Part shown: positions 1 through 6,700 of the stretch, piece by piece | Layout: every line of letters starts with the position of its first letter | Position numbering within the stretch: the stretch's first letter is position 1 | DNA from: Spirochaetaceae bacterium | Lineage (GTDB): Bacteria > Spirochaetota > Spirochaetia > Treponematales > Breznakiellaceae | Assembly (NCBI GenBank): GCA_031267955.1 | Contig: JAIRYB010000075.1 | Span: forward strand, 1 to 9,468 | Length of the DNA stretch: 9,468 nt | Reading direction: 5' to 3' | The notes under the pieces: model-generated | Told to the model about the DNA's origin: nothing | Seen by the model: the letters and a program-made list of their open reading frames with translations, nothing else | The model's database searches: none | Made by a program: the position numbers and the translations under genes

Positions 1-753
1 ACCAACCTTAACCCCATCGCCCTTAAGGACGACGGGTACAAGCAAATGGCATCCGGGTATTTTCCCAACCTGTGGCTTGACGAGGCCCAGCGTTTCGATC
101 TGCTCCCCCTCATCGTCGGAGCGGTGGTTGTAGTGCTGTTTATCGCCCTTGAGTTTGTTTCCCGGAAAAGCAAGATTAAAAACAATTTTAGCGTCAGCCC
201 CATAGGGGCCTTAATCGCGAAACTGGTGATCATAAGCGCCCTGATCCTGGGGCTGTGCCAGCGTTTCGCGACGTACCGCGGGCTGCCGATTGTTGTAGCC
301 GTTCTGGGCATTGCTATCTGCATCTTTCATTTTATGATGACCAATACTATCCTGGGCCGTTACATTTACGCTGTCGGCGGCAACGCCCGGTCCGCGAAAC
401 TTTCCGGCATTAATTCGGAACTGGTAGTTTTTATCGTATTCACCCTTATGGGGCTCCTGTCCGGCCTTGCCGCGGTCGTTTCCACAGGCTACATGAACTC
501 CGCCCTGCCCCAGTCGGGCCAGGGCTACGAAATGGACGCCATAGCCGCCTGCTATATAGGCGGTGTTTCCGCGTCAGGCGGAATCGGGACGGTGCTGGGG
601 GTTGTTGTCGGCGGCCTTATCATGTGCGCCATCAACAACGGCATGTCCCTGATGAACCTTGGCGCCGCGTGGCAGCAGGTGGTCAGGGCTATCATCCTGC
701 TCCTCGCGGTCTTCTACGATGTGTACACCCGGCGCAAGGCGGGCCTGGGCTGA
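1..753 (+). CDS. mmsB: Sugar ABC transporter permease, XylH/GguB/MmsB type (3' part)
   Basis: Membrane permease of a periplasmic-binding-protein-dependent ABC importer for monosaccharides; it would work with an ATPase and a sugar-binding protein encoded to the left, outside the window. The frame is open from base 1, so the N-terminus is missing: 250 residues are visible and the family is usually near 390. Hydrophobic segments lie around residues 34-52, 66-84, 91-110, 140-160 and 185-210, with another near the C-terminus. The loop GRYIYAVGGN followed by LSGIN is the conserved cytoplasmic coupling region of the RbsC/MglC/XylH group. The later stretch with DAIAACYIGG, a Gly-rich SGGIGTVLG segment, NNGMSLM and AWQQVVRA resembles, from memory, GguB/MmsB and XylH more than MglC or RbsC. 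Stop TGA is at 751-753. The exact sugar cannot be read from this fragment, and the symbol is a best guess. The 3' end overlaps the convergent DUF3793 gene by 40 bp. Confidence 0.88.
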   Translation, partial: TNLNPIALKDDGYKQMASGYFPNLWLDEAQRFDLLPLIVGAVVVVLFIALEFVSRKSKIKNNFSVSPIGALIAKLVIISALILGLCQRFATYRGLPIVVAVLGIAICIFHFMMTNTILGRYIYAVGGNARSAKLSGINSELVVFIVFTLMGLLSGLAAVVSTGYMNSALPQSGQGYEMDAIAACYIGGVSASGGIGTVLGVVVGGLIMCAINNGMSLMNLGAAWQQVVRAIILLLAVFYDVYTRRKAGLG

Positions 754-1316
754 TTGGCGGCTAAAGGCAGGGCGCGCCTCCCGCTCCCCGCGCTTCCCCT
801 GAAATAGCTTTCCATGCGGTTCCGGCAAAGTTCGTATTGCCGGAACTGTTTTTTCGCCAGTTCCGGATCGCCGTATACCTTCCACACCCCGCACAGCTTG
901 TAGTTGCTGCCCCTGTGCCTGATAAAGCCAAGCACATCATCCAGGGGATAGCCGAGGAAAAGGCCTACTTCGTGCGGGCATTTTTGGTATTCGAAGCGCC
1001 TTTGAAGGTGTGCCAGAAAAACAGACAGAGAGCCTCCGGGCGGGTACCCCATCCCGACAAGCGTCCCATGGATCGGATCGTCCAAGACGGTTTTTTCGAG
1101 CATTGCCCGGTCAAAAAGAAAAACCAGCAAGCCGGCTTTCTGCCTGCGGACAACCATGCAGCCGGTACCCGGCGGCATGAATCCTGACAGCAGCCCGGGA
1201 TCATCCGTCCCCAGCGCGAACAGGGCGGCCGGCTTGCAGCCCAGCAGAACCGGGCTGCAGTGGCGTATGATCACATCTTCGATTCTGTCCGCAATACCGG
1301 GAGTATCAGAGCGCAA
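714..1316 (-). CDS. DUF3793 family protein
   Basis: Protein of unknown function that I assign to DUF3793. Family marks in order: an N-terminal helix with HCSPVLLGCKPAALF, a central GMGYPPGG segment, then the signature CPHEVGLFLGYPLDDVLGFI and VWKVYGD, ending in a helix carrying the last Cys. No membrane segment or signal peptide is evident. The frame has no ATG between the conserved N-terminus and an ATG at 1406 that lies deep inside the flavodoxin gene. I therefore prefer the TTG at 1316, which gives 200 aa and overlaps the flavodoxin stop by 11 bp; a GTG at 1274 is an alternative that would remove part of the first helix. Neither start has a strong Shine-Dalgarno sequence, so translation is probably coupled to flavodoxin. 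From memory, DUF3793 genes often sit beside flavodoxin or Feo iron-transport genes, which suggests a role in iron or redox stress. The function is not known. The last 30 or so residues are basic, low in conservation, and run under the end of the permease gene. Confidence 0.85.
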   Translation of the reverse strand: MRSDTPGIADRIEDVIIRHCSPVLLGCKPAALFALGTDDPGLLSGFMPPGTGCMVVRRQKAGLLVFLFDRAMLEKTVLDDPIHGTLVGMGYPPGGSLSVFLAHLQRRFEYQKCPHEVGLFLGYPLDDVLGFIRHRGSNYKLCGVWKVYGDPELAKKQFRQYELCRNRMESYFRGSAGSGRRALPLAANQPRPALRRVYTS

Positions 1317-1734
1317 GCCGCTTGCCCAGTTCCCGGCATTCCGAGAGCGCGCCTTCGTCCGGTTCAAGCTGGGCAATGATCCCTTCCCCGTCAAGCTGCG
1401 CGCCAAGCCCTTTCATGCGATCCGCCCAGGTCCGCATCCACTGGCCGTCCCCCCAGTCGTAAGACCCGAAAAGCCCCAGGGGTTTGCCGCCCAGTTCCGC
1501 CTGGGAAAGAGCGGCGATAAAAGGCTCCATCTCGCCTTCCTCCAGGGTTTCGTCCCCCATGGCCGGGCAGCCGAAGGCAAGCGCCCCGGCATCCTTGACC
1601 GCCTCCGCCGTTACACTTCCGACGGGTTTCAGGGTGGCTTCCGCGCCGCCGTCCCCCGCTCCCGCAGCGACCGCCTTCGCCATGGCTTCCGTATTTCCGC
1701 CGCCGCTCCAATAGACAACCAGCACCTTTTTCAT
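1306..1734 (-). CDS. Short-chain flavodoxin
   Basis: Small FMN-binding electron carrier of 142 aa, which can replace ferredoxin in low-potential electron transfer in the cytoplasm. The phosphate-binding loop SGGGNT is at residues 10-15, after a first beta strand (KVLVVYW). The FMN-flanking loop GCPAMGDETLEE is at 55-66 and the second FMN loop with FGSYDWGDGQWM is at 89-100. These closely match, from memory, the Clostridium beijerinckii flavodoxin, where the Met-Gly-Asp turn flips with FMN redox state and a Trp stacks on the flavin; here these are M59-G60-D61 and W94. The ATG at 1734 is chosen over one at 1803 because it begins exactly at the family N-terminus and has a strong GGAGG (1744-1740) 5 nt upstream; the extra 23 residues from 1803 would run through the promoter. 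It is first in a two-gene unit with DUF3793, which overlaps its stop codon. Confidence 0.95.
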   Translation of the reverse strand: MKKVLVVYWSGGGNTEAMAKAVAAGAGDGGAEATLKPVGSVTAEAVKDAGALAFGCPAMGDETLEEGEMEPFIAALSQAELGGKPLGLFGSYDWGDGQWMRTWADRMKGLGAQLDGEGIIAQLEPDEGALSECRELGKRLAL

Positions 1735-1755
1735 AAATACCTCCGGTAGGGATAT

Positions 1756-1792
1756 ATTAGTCCCAGATAACATTATGTTAGGATAAACTAAT
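1756..1792. promoter_or_regulatory. Dyad-symmetric operator candidate over the flavodoxin -10
   Basis: The 13-bp segment at 1768-1780 (TAACAT, T, ATGTTA) is a perfect palindrome centred on 1774, and contains the whole -10 element. A second pair of 6-bp arms, ATTAGT at 1756-1761 and ACTAAT at 1787-1792, shares exactly the same centre. Nested symmetry over a promoter core is typical of a dimeric repressor site. Fur-family boxes are AT-rich dyads about 19 bp long with a 1-bp centre; here positions 1765-1783 match in 6 of 9 half-site positions. Since flavodoxins are often induced when iron is low, an iron or redox regulator is a reasonable inference, but the regulator is not identified. Confidence 0.5.
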
Positions 1793-1803
1793 AAAACTGT
1801 CAA
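1775..1803 (-). promoter_or_regulatory. Sigma70-type promoter for flavodoxin-DUF3793
   Basis: Read on the minus strand, a perfect -35 TTGACA (1803-1798) is followed after exactly 17 bp by TAACAT (1780-1775), a 4/6 match to TATAAT. Transcription would begin near 1768-1766, leaving a 5' leader of about 33 nt that carries the GGAGG ribosome site of the flavodoxin. The site lies in a locally AT-rich stretch and points at the right gene. It is a pattern match only. Confidence 0.7.
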
Positions 1804-1875
1804 GCGGGGCGCAGGAGATTTTTCGAAATTTTACAGTACCTTAGTAACGGACTTGAATGGAAGGCCGGGTCCATA

Positions 1876-1894
1876 CCGCGAGCTTGCTGCGCGG
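1876..1894. repeat. GC-rich palindrome in the 1804-2039 spacer
   Basis: CCGCG AGC TT GCT g CGCGG forms an 8-bp near-perfect hairpin with a single bulged base, standing out in an AT-richer spacer. No T-run follows on either strand, so it is not a classic terminator. From memory, similar GCAGCAAGC-type palindromes occur as dispersed intergenic repeats in various bacteria, so this may be one copy of such an element. Apart from this and the inverted repeat nearer 2000, I see no gene in the 236-bp spacer. Confidence 0.35.
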
Positions 1895-1976
1895 AGGCTC
1901 ATTGACGAATATGTATTTGCCATCGAGTTATAGACCTATCTACCCAATAGCTTTATCTAGCTATGCCAAAAAGATC

Positions 1977-2025
1977 GTAAAAAGCAATTGAAACGAGTTT
2001 AAGCGAATTCCATTGTAATTTTTAC
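1977..2025 (-). terminator. AT-rich inverted repeat downstream of the M42 gene
   Basis: Starting 15 bases beyond the M42 peptidase stop, the minus strand reads GTAAAAA, then a CAATG core, a loop, CAATTG and TTTTTAC, with a further run of five T a few bases later. The arms pair over 7 outer plus about 5 inner bases. The position between two leftward transcription units suits a terminator, but the stem is AT-rich and the loop is long (roughly 20 nt), so it would be weak. It is listed because no better terminator is visible here. Confidence 0.25.
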
Positions 2026-2039
2026 CCCGCGCGTTTTTC

Positions 2040-3131
2040 CTAGAGGGTGACGTAGTCTTCAAGGTATTTGACAAGGTAATCCGCGCAGATATCGAGGTCG
2101 CTCAGTTTCAGGACGCCGACCGCGGTGTGCATGTACCGCATGGGAATGCTCACCCCGCCGGCAAGGCAGCCTGTTCCGGCCTGCCACGCGTTCCACGCGT
2201 CGGTCCCGCCGCCCATGATCACTTCCCGCTGAAAGGGGATGTTGTATTTTTTCGCGACGGCAATCATGCGGCCGGTCAGTTTTCTGGGTACGCTGTTTCC
2301 GCAGGTGATGCCGGAATCCCAGTCGTAGAATTTGATCCCCACGCCATCGCCAAGTTTCTGGGAACATTCTTCATAGCTTAGGGGTGGTATGTCGCCGGGA
2401 ATGGTGCCGTCCACGGCGAGAAAAAGTTCCGGCTTTACCTGATTGACCAGGGGATTCCCCGCGCGCATTCCTGTTTCTTCCTGAACGCTGCCGGCCATGT
2501 ATACCGAAGGTTCGACGTCCCGGTCTTTTAGGCGGCGCAGTACTTCTACCAGTACCGCAAGCCCTCCCCGGTCGTCTATCGATTTTCCGGTGTAGTAATC
2601 CGTGTTGTTGAGAAAATGCCCCGCGCGGTCAAAGCCGCCGTAGTCGCCGATTTCCAACCCCAGGGAGCGGGTCTCTTCCGCGCTCCGGGTCCCGAAATCC
2701 ACAAAAAGCTCGCCGATTCTGGCGGCCTTTCCGCGTTCTTCTTCGGTAACGATATGGGCGGGCTTGCAGCCGGTCACGCCCTGCACCTTCTTCCCCTCGG
2801 CAGTACGAAATACAAGGACCTGGTTTATCGACATGCGGTCGTCGTGAAAACCCACGGGGAAAATACGGGCAAAACCGGATTTGTCAATGGATTTGACAAT
2901 ATAGCCGATCTCGTCCATGTGGGCGGACAGGAGGACTCTCTTGTCTTTGTTTTTCCCATGCCGGACATAGATCTGGTTTCCCTGGGCGTCCGCAAAGTGT
3001 TCGTCGTAAAGCCCTTCCATTTCTTCTTTTAACGCTTCGGCCGTTTCCCCTTCATCACCGGTAACACCAAAACTGTTATCAAGCTTTACCAGGGTATCCG
3101 CGAGGGATTGCGCTTTAACCGAATAACCCAT
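2040..3131 (-). CDS. M42 family metalloaminopeptidase
   Basis: Cytoplasmic di-metal (Zn or Co) aminopeptidase of the M42 family (TET, YsdC, FrvX and CelM relatives), which trims N-terminal residues from short peptides, usually as a large oligomeric cage. Length is 363 aa, normal for the family. Ligands and motifs are present in order: AHMDEIG at 70-76 (H71 metal ligand, D73), the bridging Asp in SIDDRGG (D186 or D187), VQEETG at 216-221 (E218 catalytic base, E219 ligand), the Asp in LAVDGT (D241), GGGTDA at 307-312, and RYMHT at 332-336 (H335 ligand). Residues of about 90-165 form the inserted dimerisation or PDZ-like domain. The ATG at 3131 has AAGGAG (3143-3138) 6 nt upstream. It starts 46 bp after the TSCPD gene and is last in the sbcD operon. 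No signal peptide is present. The substrate is not predictable from sequence. Confidence 0.95.
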   Translation of the reverse strand: MGYSVKAQSLADTLVKLDNSFGVTGDEGETAEALKEEMEGLYDEHFADAQGNQIYVRHGKNKDKRVLLSAHMDEIGYIVKSIDKSGFARIFPVGFHDDRMSINQVLVFRTAEGKKVQGVTGCKPAHIVTEEERGKAARIGELFVDFGTRSAEETRSLGLEIGDYGGFDRAGHFLNNTDYYTGKSIDDRGGLAVLVEVLRRLKDRDVEPSVYMAGSVQEETGMRAGNPLVNQVKPELFLAVDGTIPGDIPPLSYEECSQKLGDGVGIKFYDWDSGITCGNSVPRKLTGRMIAVAKKYNIPFQREVIMGGGTDAWNAWQAGTGCLAGGVSIPMRYMHTAVGVLKLSDLDICADYLVKYLEDYVTL

Positions 3132-3177
3132 ACACAGCTCCTTGTTTTTGTGGCGCGATTACCCGCTTGTCCCGCGT

Positions 3178-3432
3178 TTATTGAGGCTGCCCGGACAGGG
3201 CCCGCTCTATGGCTATGGCAAGCTGATCGGGGCAGGAAGTGCTTTTCCGGCCGCACCTGGTGCCTTTCAGCAGGGAGGCCAGGTGGCGGGCTTCCATGCC
3301 TTCCGCCAGTTTCGAAATTCCGCTGAGATTGCCCTCGCAGCCGTCCTTAAAGGCAAGCCGGTGTATCTTTCCGTCCTGTATGTCAAAGGTGATTTTTGTG
3401 GAACAGGTTCCCCGCGTTTTGTATTCAAACAT
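3178..3432 (-). CDS. TSCPD domain-containing small protein
   Basis: A stand-alone TSCPD protein of 84 aa (the TIGR03905-type family, by recollection). The same domain occurs at the C-terminus of some adenosylcobalamin-dependent ribonucleotide reductases, but stand-alone copies have no proven function. Four cysteines sit at family positions: C10 in KTRGTCST, C32 in DGCEGNL, C60 in TRCGRKS and C67 in TSCPDQL; they suggest metal or Fe-S binding, which is an inference. The name-giving motif is residues 65-69, and GISKLAEGM is the conserved middle. The ATG at 3432 is chosen because it begins the family consensus (MFEYKTRGTC) and has AAGAGG (3444-3439) 6 nt upstream; an upstream ATG at 3495 would force a long overlap with sbcC. 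The gene begins 16 bp after the sbcC stop and precedes the M42 gene by 46 bp, so it is probably co-transcribed with both. Confidence 0.92.
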   Translation of the reverse strand: MFEYKTRGTCSTKITFDIQDGKIHRLAFKDGCEGNLSGISKLAEGMEARHLASLLKGTRCGRKSTSCPDQLAIAIERALSGQPQ

Positions 3433-3448
3433 ATAATACCTCTTGCCG

Positions 3449-6400
3449 CTACAAAGCGGCCTCTTTATCCTGCAACGGAATATTGGAGCTGTCAAGCCTG
3501 ATCCTGGAACCTGATCCCGATTTGATTACCTCGATACGGCTGGAAATCCGGGAACGCATATCGGCGACATGGGAGATGAGCCCTACCATGCGGTGGGCGC
3601 GCAGTTCGTCAAGTACGGTCATCGCCAGATCGAGGGTGGCGTCGTCCAGGCTGCCGAAACCTTCGTCGATAAACACCGCGTCCAGCCGTACGCCGCCGGA
3701 ACGGTTCTGGATGGAATCCGCAAGCCCCAGCGCGAGGCTGATGGAGGCCATAAAACTTTCACCCCCGGAAAGTGTAGCGCAGGGCCGGCACTTTCCGGTA
3801 TAGGCGTCAAAAACCGCAAGATCAAGCCCTGTCCATGCGCGGCCCTTTTCGCCGCCGGAATCGAGGAGCAGGGAGTAGCGGCCCTCGCTCATCCGTTCGA
3901 GCCGGCGGGTGGCGAAGGCGGCGACCTCTTCCAGATAACGGCCCAGCAGCCAGGCGTCAAAGGGCCTTTTTTTGGGATTGTCGCCGCGTAGATCCTTTGC
4001 CAGCGCGGTATAGCGCCGGCTTTTTTGCTGTAGCTCTTCGTATCTCCCGCTGGTTTCGCGCAGCAGTTGCGCGTCCTGTTCCAGGGCCGCGATTTTGCCG
4101 CTTGCCCGGTCCCTCTCCTCTTCGGCTTTTTCCTGTTCCGCCGCAAGTTCCGACAGTTCCCGCTTTATTTCCTCTGTGTTAGGCACATCCCCCAGGGAGC
4201 GCAGCTCCGCCTGGACCGTATCAAGAGAGCGCAGTAATTCTGTCTTGAGCGAGGCGAGCCATGACCTTTCTTCTTTCCATCGGTTTATCTCCTCTTCCAG
4301 GGCGGCTTCGGCGTCCGCGTCGGCCAGCGCGCCGCGCAGGGCTTCCGCGTTTTCAAAGGGGGAAGATGCCAGCGATGTTTCCAGAGCCTCCGCCGCTTCA
4401 TGGTACTGCTTCCGCGCTTCGCCCCTGCGGCTTTCAAGGCTTTCCTCCCGGGCCGCCGCCGCAGCGAGGACACGGCCTGCCTTTTCCCGCTCGTCCCGGT
4501 TCCGCCTGATGGCTTCCTCGGCTTCTGCGAGGCGGCGGTCAATGGCCGCGAGAATATCCGCCGCAGACTGTTGCCGCGCCGCGCCGCCGTCAGGAGTCCC
4601 CTCAAGGGTACGGCGCGCATCTTCCAGAACGCGCTCGTGCTTTTGCCCGGTTTCGAAGGCTGTGGCGGAAAGGTTTTTCAGTTTTTCGTCAAGCGCGGCA
4701 AACTCTTTTTCCTTTTCCGCGCTCGCCTTCCTGCGCGAGTCCTGCTCGCGCCTCAGCTCCGCAACGCGGCCTGCCGCCTGCCTGACGGATTTCTGTTTCG
4801 CAAGCAGGCCGTTTACCAGCTGCACCTGCGCCTTTAACAGTTCTTCTGTTTCCGCCTGGGAAGGCAGGCTGCCCGCGGCCCCGGCAAAAAGGCGGAGCGC
4901 GGCTCCTCCCTCCGCTGCGGTATCGCTGTACGCCCCGCCGGCTTCCCCTGTTGTCCCGCAGGAGGCAATTTCCCCCTTGAGTCCCGCCGCGGCGGCGAGC
5001 AGTTCCCGTATTTTCGCGGCCGCCCGGCGCTGTTCCTGTTCGCGGCTCTTCTGTTCGGCGGATTTTTCCGCAAGGCCGCTCCGCCCGTCCCGGGCCGCGC
5101 CTTCCAGGGACGCGATGCGTTCGTCGGCGCCGAAAAGCGGCGCAAGCGCCGGAGCGGGGAGCGGGTGTTCCGGGGAACCGCAGACAGGGCAGGGTTCCCC
5201 GCGCCTGAGTCCCAGGGCAAGATGGGCCGCAAGGTCCCCGCGTTCATGCCTTTCTTTTTCCTGCCTGAGCCGCGCGGATTCTTCTTCAAGAACGGGTACG
5301 CGCCGGGAAAGTTCATCGCATTCGGCGCGCAATTTTTCCGCCGCTTCCCCCGCTTCTTTTTCAGTAGCAAGGGAAATTTCCCCCTCGGCGGCGATTTTTT
5401 TCAGGTCCCTGAGGCGCTCCATGACGGCCCTCGCGTCCTCAAGCCGAAGTTCAATCTCGTCGGTTTTTTGGGCCGCGGTTTCCAGTTTTTGTATTTCATT
5501 TTCCGTTTCGGCAAGCTGTTCCCTGAATCTGGCGGTTTCGAGGGAAAGCGCTTCTGTTTTGGCGCGCAGCGTTTCCGTCTCTTTCACGGCGCGGGAAAGC
5601 TTCTCTTCTTCCGCCAGTATTTCTGTTACGGCGGGCCGTCTTTCCCGAAGCTCCCTCGTCTCGGCTTCAAGAGCGGGCGTTTCCTTTGCCCTGTTTTCCG
5701 CCGCGGCAAGGGCCTGCCCTGCCTCGTTCTTTTCCTCCGAGGCTTCTTTAAGCGCGGCCTCGCTTTCAAGAAGGGCTGTTTTCTTTTCGGCCTCGCTGTT
5801 TAAAAGCCGGGAGAGCGGCCGGGCTTCCCTTGAAAGTTCGCGGCGTTTTTCTTTTTCCGCGATTGCCGCCGCCTCTTCCCCGTTCCGCGCGGCTTTCTGT
5901 TCCGCTTCCAGAAGCCGTTCGCGCAAGGCCGTCTCGTTCTGCCTCATGGCAAGGGCGTTTTTAAGTTTTTCAGCTTTGCCGGCCAGAGCCCTGGTTTTTA
6001 CCCGGGCCTCCTGTAGTTCCGCTTCGGCCTGTTCCCGCAGTTCGTCCATAGTATCAAATGAAATGCGCTTGGAAATCTCCGCGAGAGCCCTCATAACTTC
6101 CCTGGTTTCCGCGTTAAGCTGGTTTGCCTTTTCCGCCGCGACATCCTTTATCCTGGCGGCCATTTCGATGGGGAAGAGCTTCCCCAGCACTTCGCGGCGT
6201 TTGGCGGTATTCTGTTTCAAAAATTCGGCAAATTCCCCCTGGGGGAGCAGCACTATTTTGAAGAATTCATCCGCATCCAGCCCGATAAGGGAACGGATAT
6301 TTTCATCGGTTTCGGCTCTTTTTGTGTTAAGCGGAATAATACTACCCTGGCGTATCTCGTAGAGCGCGGCAAATTCGTCGGGGCCTTTTTCCCGCTGTTT

Positions 6401-6700
6401 ACGCTTTTCCCGTTTGGGTGACCTGTCAACCCGGTAATGTTTTTCCCCGGACAGGAATTCCAGGGAGACCGTGCACTCGTCCCCCGCCTGGGTATAATCG
6501 CTTTTAAGCCGGGCCAGGTGATCCCCCCGGCTTCCCGGGACTTTTCCGTAGAGGGCAAAGCAGAGCGCGTCGAAGATGGTGGTCTTTCCCGAACCGGTCT
6601 TGCCGGTAATAAGAAAAATATCGTCCAGCGTTCTGAAGTCTACAACTTCCCTTCCCGCAAAAGGGCCGAAGTTTTGCATGGTAAGCAGCAGGGGCTTCAT
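3449..6700 (-). CDS. sbcC: Exonuclease subunit SbcC (Rad50-like SMC ATPase)
   Basis: ATPase subunit of the SbcCD nuclease (Mre11-Rad50 type), which cleaves DNA hairpins and processes double-strand ends, including protein-blocked ends. Length is 1083 aa, close to E. coli SbcC. Walker A GKTGSGKT is at 33-40, and a Q-loop region (LPQGEFAEFL) lies near 152-161. Two long coiled-coil arms follow: about 175-500 and 620-890, rich in E, K, R and A. Between them is the zinc hook C504-P-V-C507, which joins two SbcC molecules. The C-terminal ATPase lobe holds the ABC signature LSGGE at 977-981, Walker B with D1012-E1013, the D-loop after G1016 and the H-loop H1044. All catalytic motifs are intact. Just after the hook, residues 573-613 are Gly/Ala-rich and break the coiled coil, which is somewhat unusual. 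The start overlaps the sbcD stop as ATGA, implying translational coupling. A long open frame on the opposite strand inside this gene is an artefact of its codon use. Confidence 0.97.
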   Translation of the reverse strand: MKPLLLTMQNFGPFAGREVVDFRTLDDIFLITGKTGSGKTTIFDALCFALYGKVPGSRGDHLARLKSDYTQAGDECTVSLEFLSGEKHYRVDRSPKREKRKQREKGPDEFAALYEIRQGSIIPLNTKRAETDENIRSLIGLDADEFFKIVLLPQGEFAEFLKQNTAKRREVLGKLFPIEMAARIKDVAAEKANQLNAETREVMRALAEISKRISFDTMDELREQAEAELQEARVKTRALAGKAEKLKNALAMRQNETALRERLLEAEQKAARNGEEAAAIAEKEKRRELSREARPLSRLLNSEAEKKTALLESEAALKEASEEKNEAGQALAAAENRAKETPALEAETRELRERRPAVTEILAEEEKLSRAVKETETLRAKTEALSLETARFREQLAETENEIQKLETAAQKTDEIELRLEDARAVMERLRDLKKIAAEGEISLATEKEAGEAAEKLRAECDELSRRVPVLEEESARLRQEKERHERGDLAAHLALGLRRGEPCPVCGSPEHPLPAPALAPLFGADERIASLEGAARDGRSGLAEKSAEQKSREQEQRRAAAKIRELLAAAAGLKGEIASCGTTGEAGGAYSDTAAEGGAALRLFAGAAGSLPSQAETEELLKAQVQLVNGLLAKQKSVRQAAGRVAELRREQDSRRKASAEKEKEFAALDEKLKNLSATAFETGQKHERVLEDARRTLEGTPDGGAARQQSAADILAAIDRRLAEAEEAIRRNRDEREKAGRVLAAAAAREESLESRRGEARKQYHEAAEALETSLASSPFENAEALRGALADADAEAALEEEINRWKEERSWLASLKTELLRSLDTVQAELRSLGDVPNTEEIKRELSELAAEQEKAEEERDRASGKIAALEQDAQLLRETSGRYEELQQKSRRYTALAKDLRGDNPKKRPFDAWLLGRYLEEVAAFATRRLERMSEGRYSLLLDSGGEKGRAWTGLDLAVFDAYTGKCRPCATLSGGESFMASISLALGLADSIQNRSGGVRLDAVFIDEGFGSLDDATLDLAMTVLDELRAHRMVGLISHVADMRSRISSRIEVIKSGSGSRIRLDSSNIPLQDKEAAL

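Noticed and set aside
1156..1749. Plus-strand open frame of 197 codons across the flavodoxin region
   Set aside because: It is antisense to flavodoxin and DUF3793, has no recognisable family, and runs over the flavodoxin ribosome site.
1833..1925. A 30-codon minus-strand ORF (MANTYSSMSLRAASSRYG...) in the spacer
   Set aside because: No ribosome site, and it spans the GC palindrome. It looks like a spurious translation of an intergenic element.
5165..5803. Plus-strand 212-codon open frame, Phe/Gly-rich
   Set aside because: Shadow of the SbcC coiled coil; its odd Phe-rich composition is explained by reverse-complemented Glu/Lys codons.
4095..6362. A 755-codon open frame on the plus strand, Ser/Arg/Ala-rich
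   Set aside because: It lies entirely antisense to sbcC, whose motifs from Walker A to H-loop are intact. The Ser/Arg-rich composition is what the complement of Glu/Ala/Arg-rich coiled-coil codons produces. No domain is recognisable.
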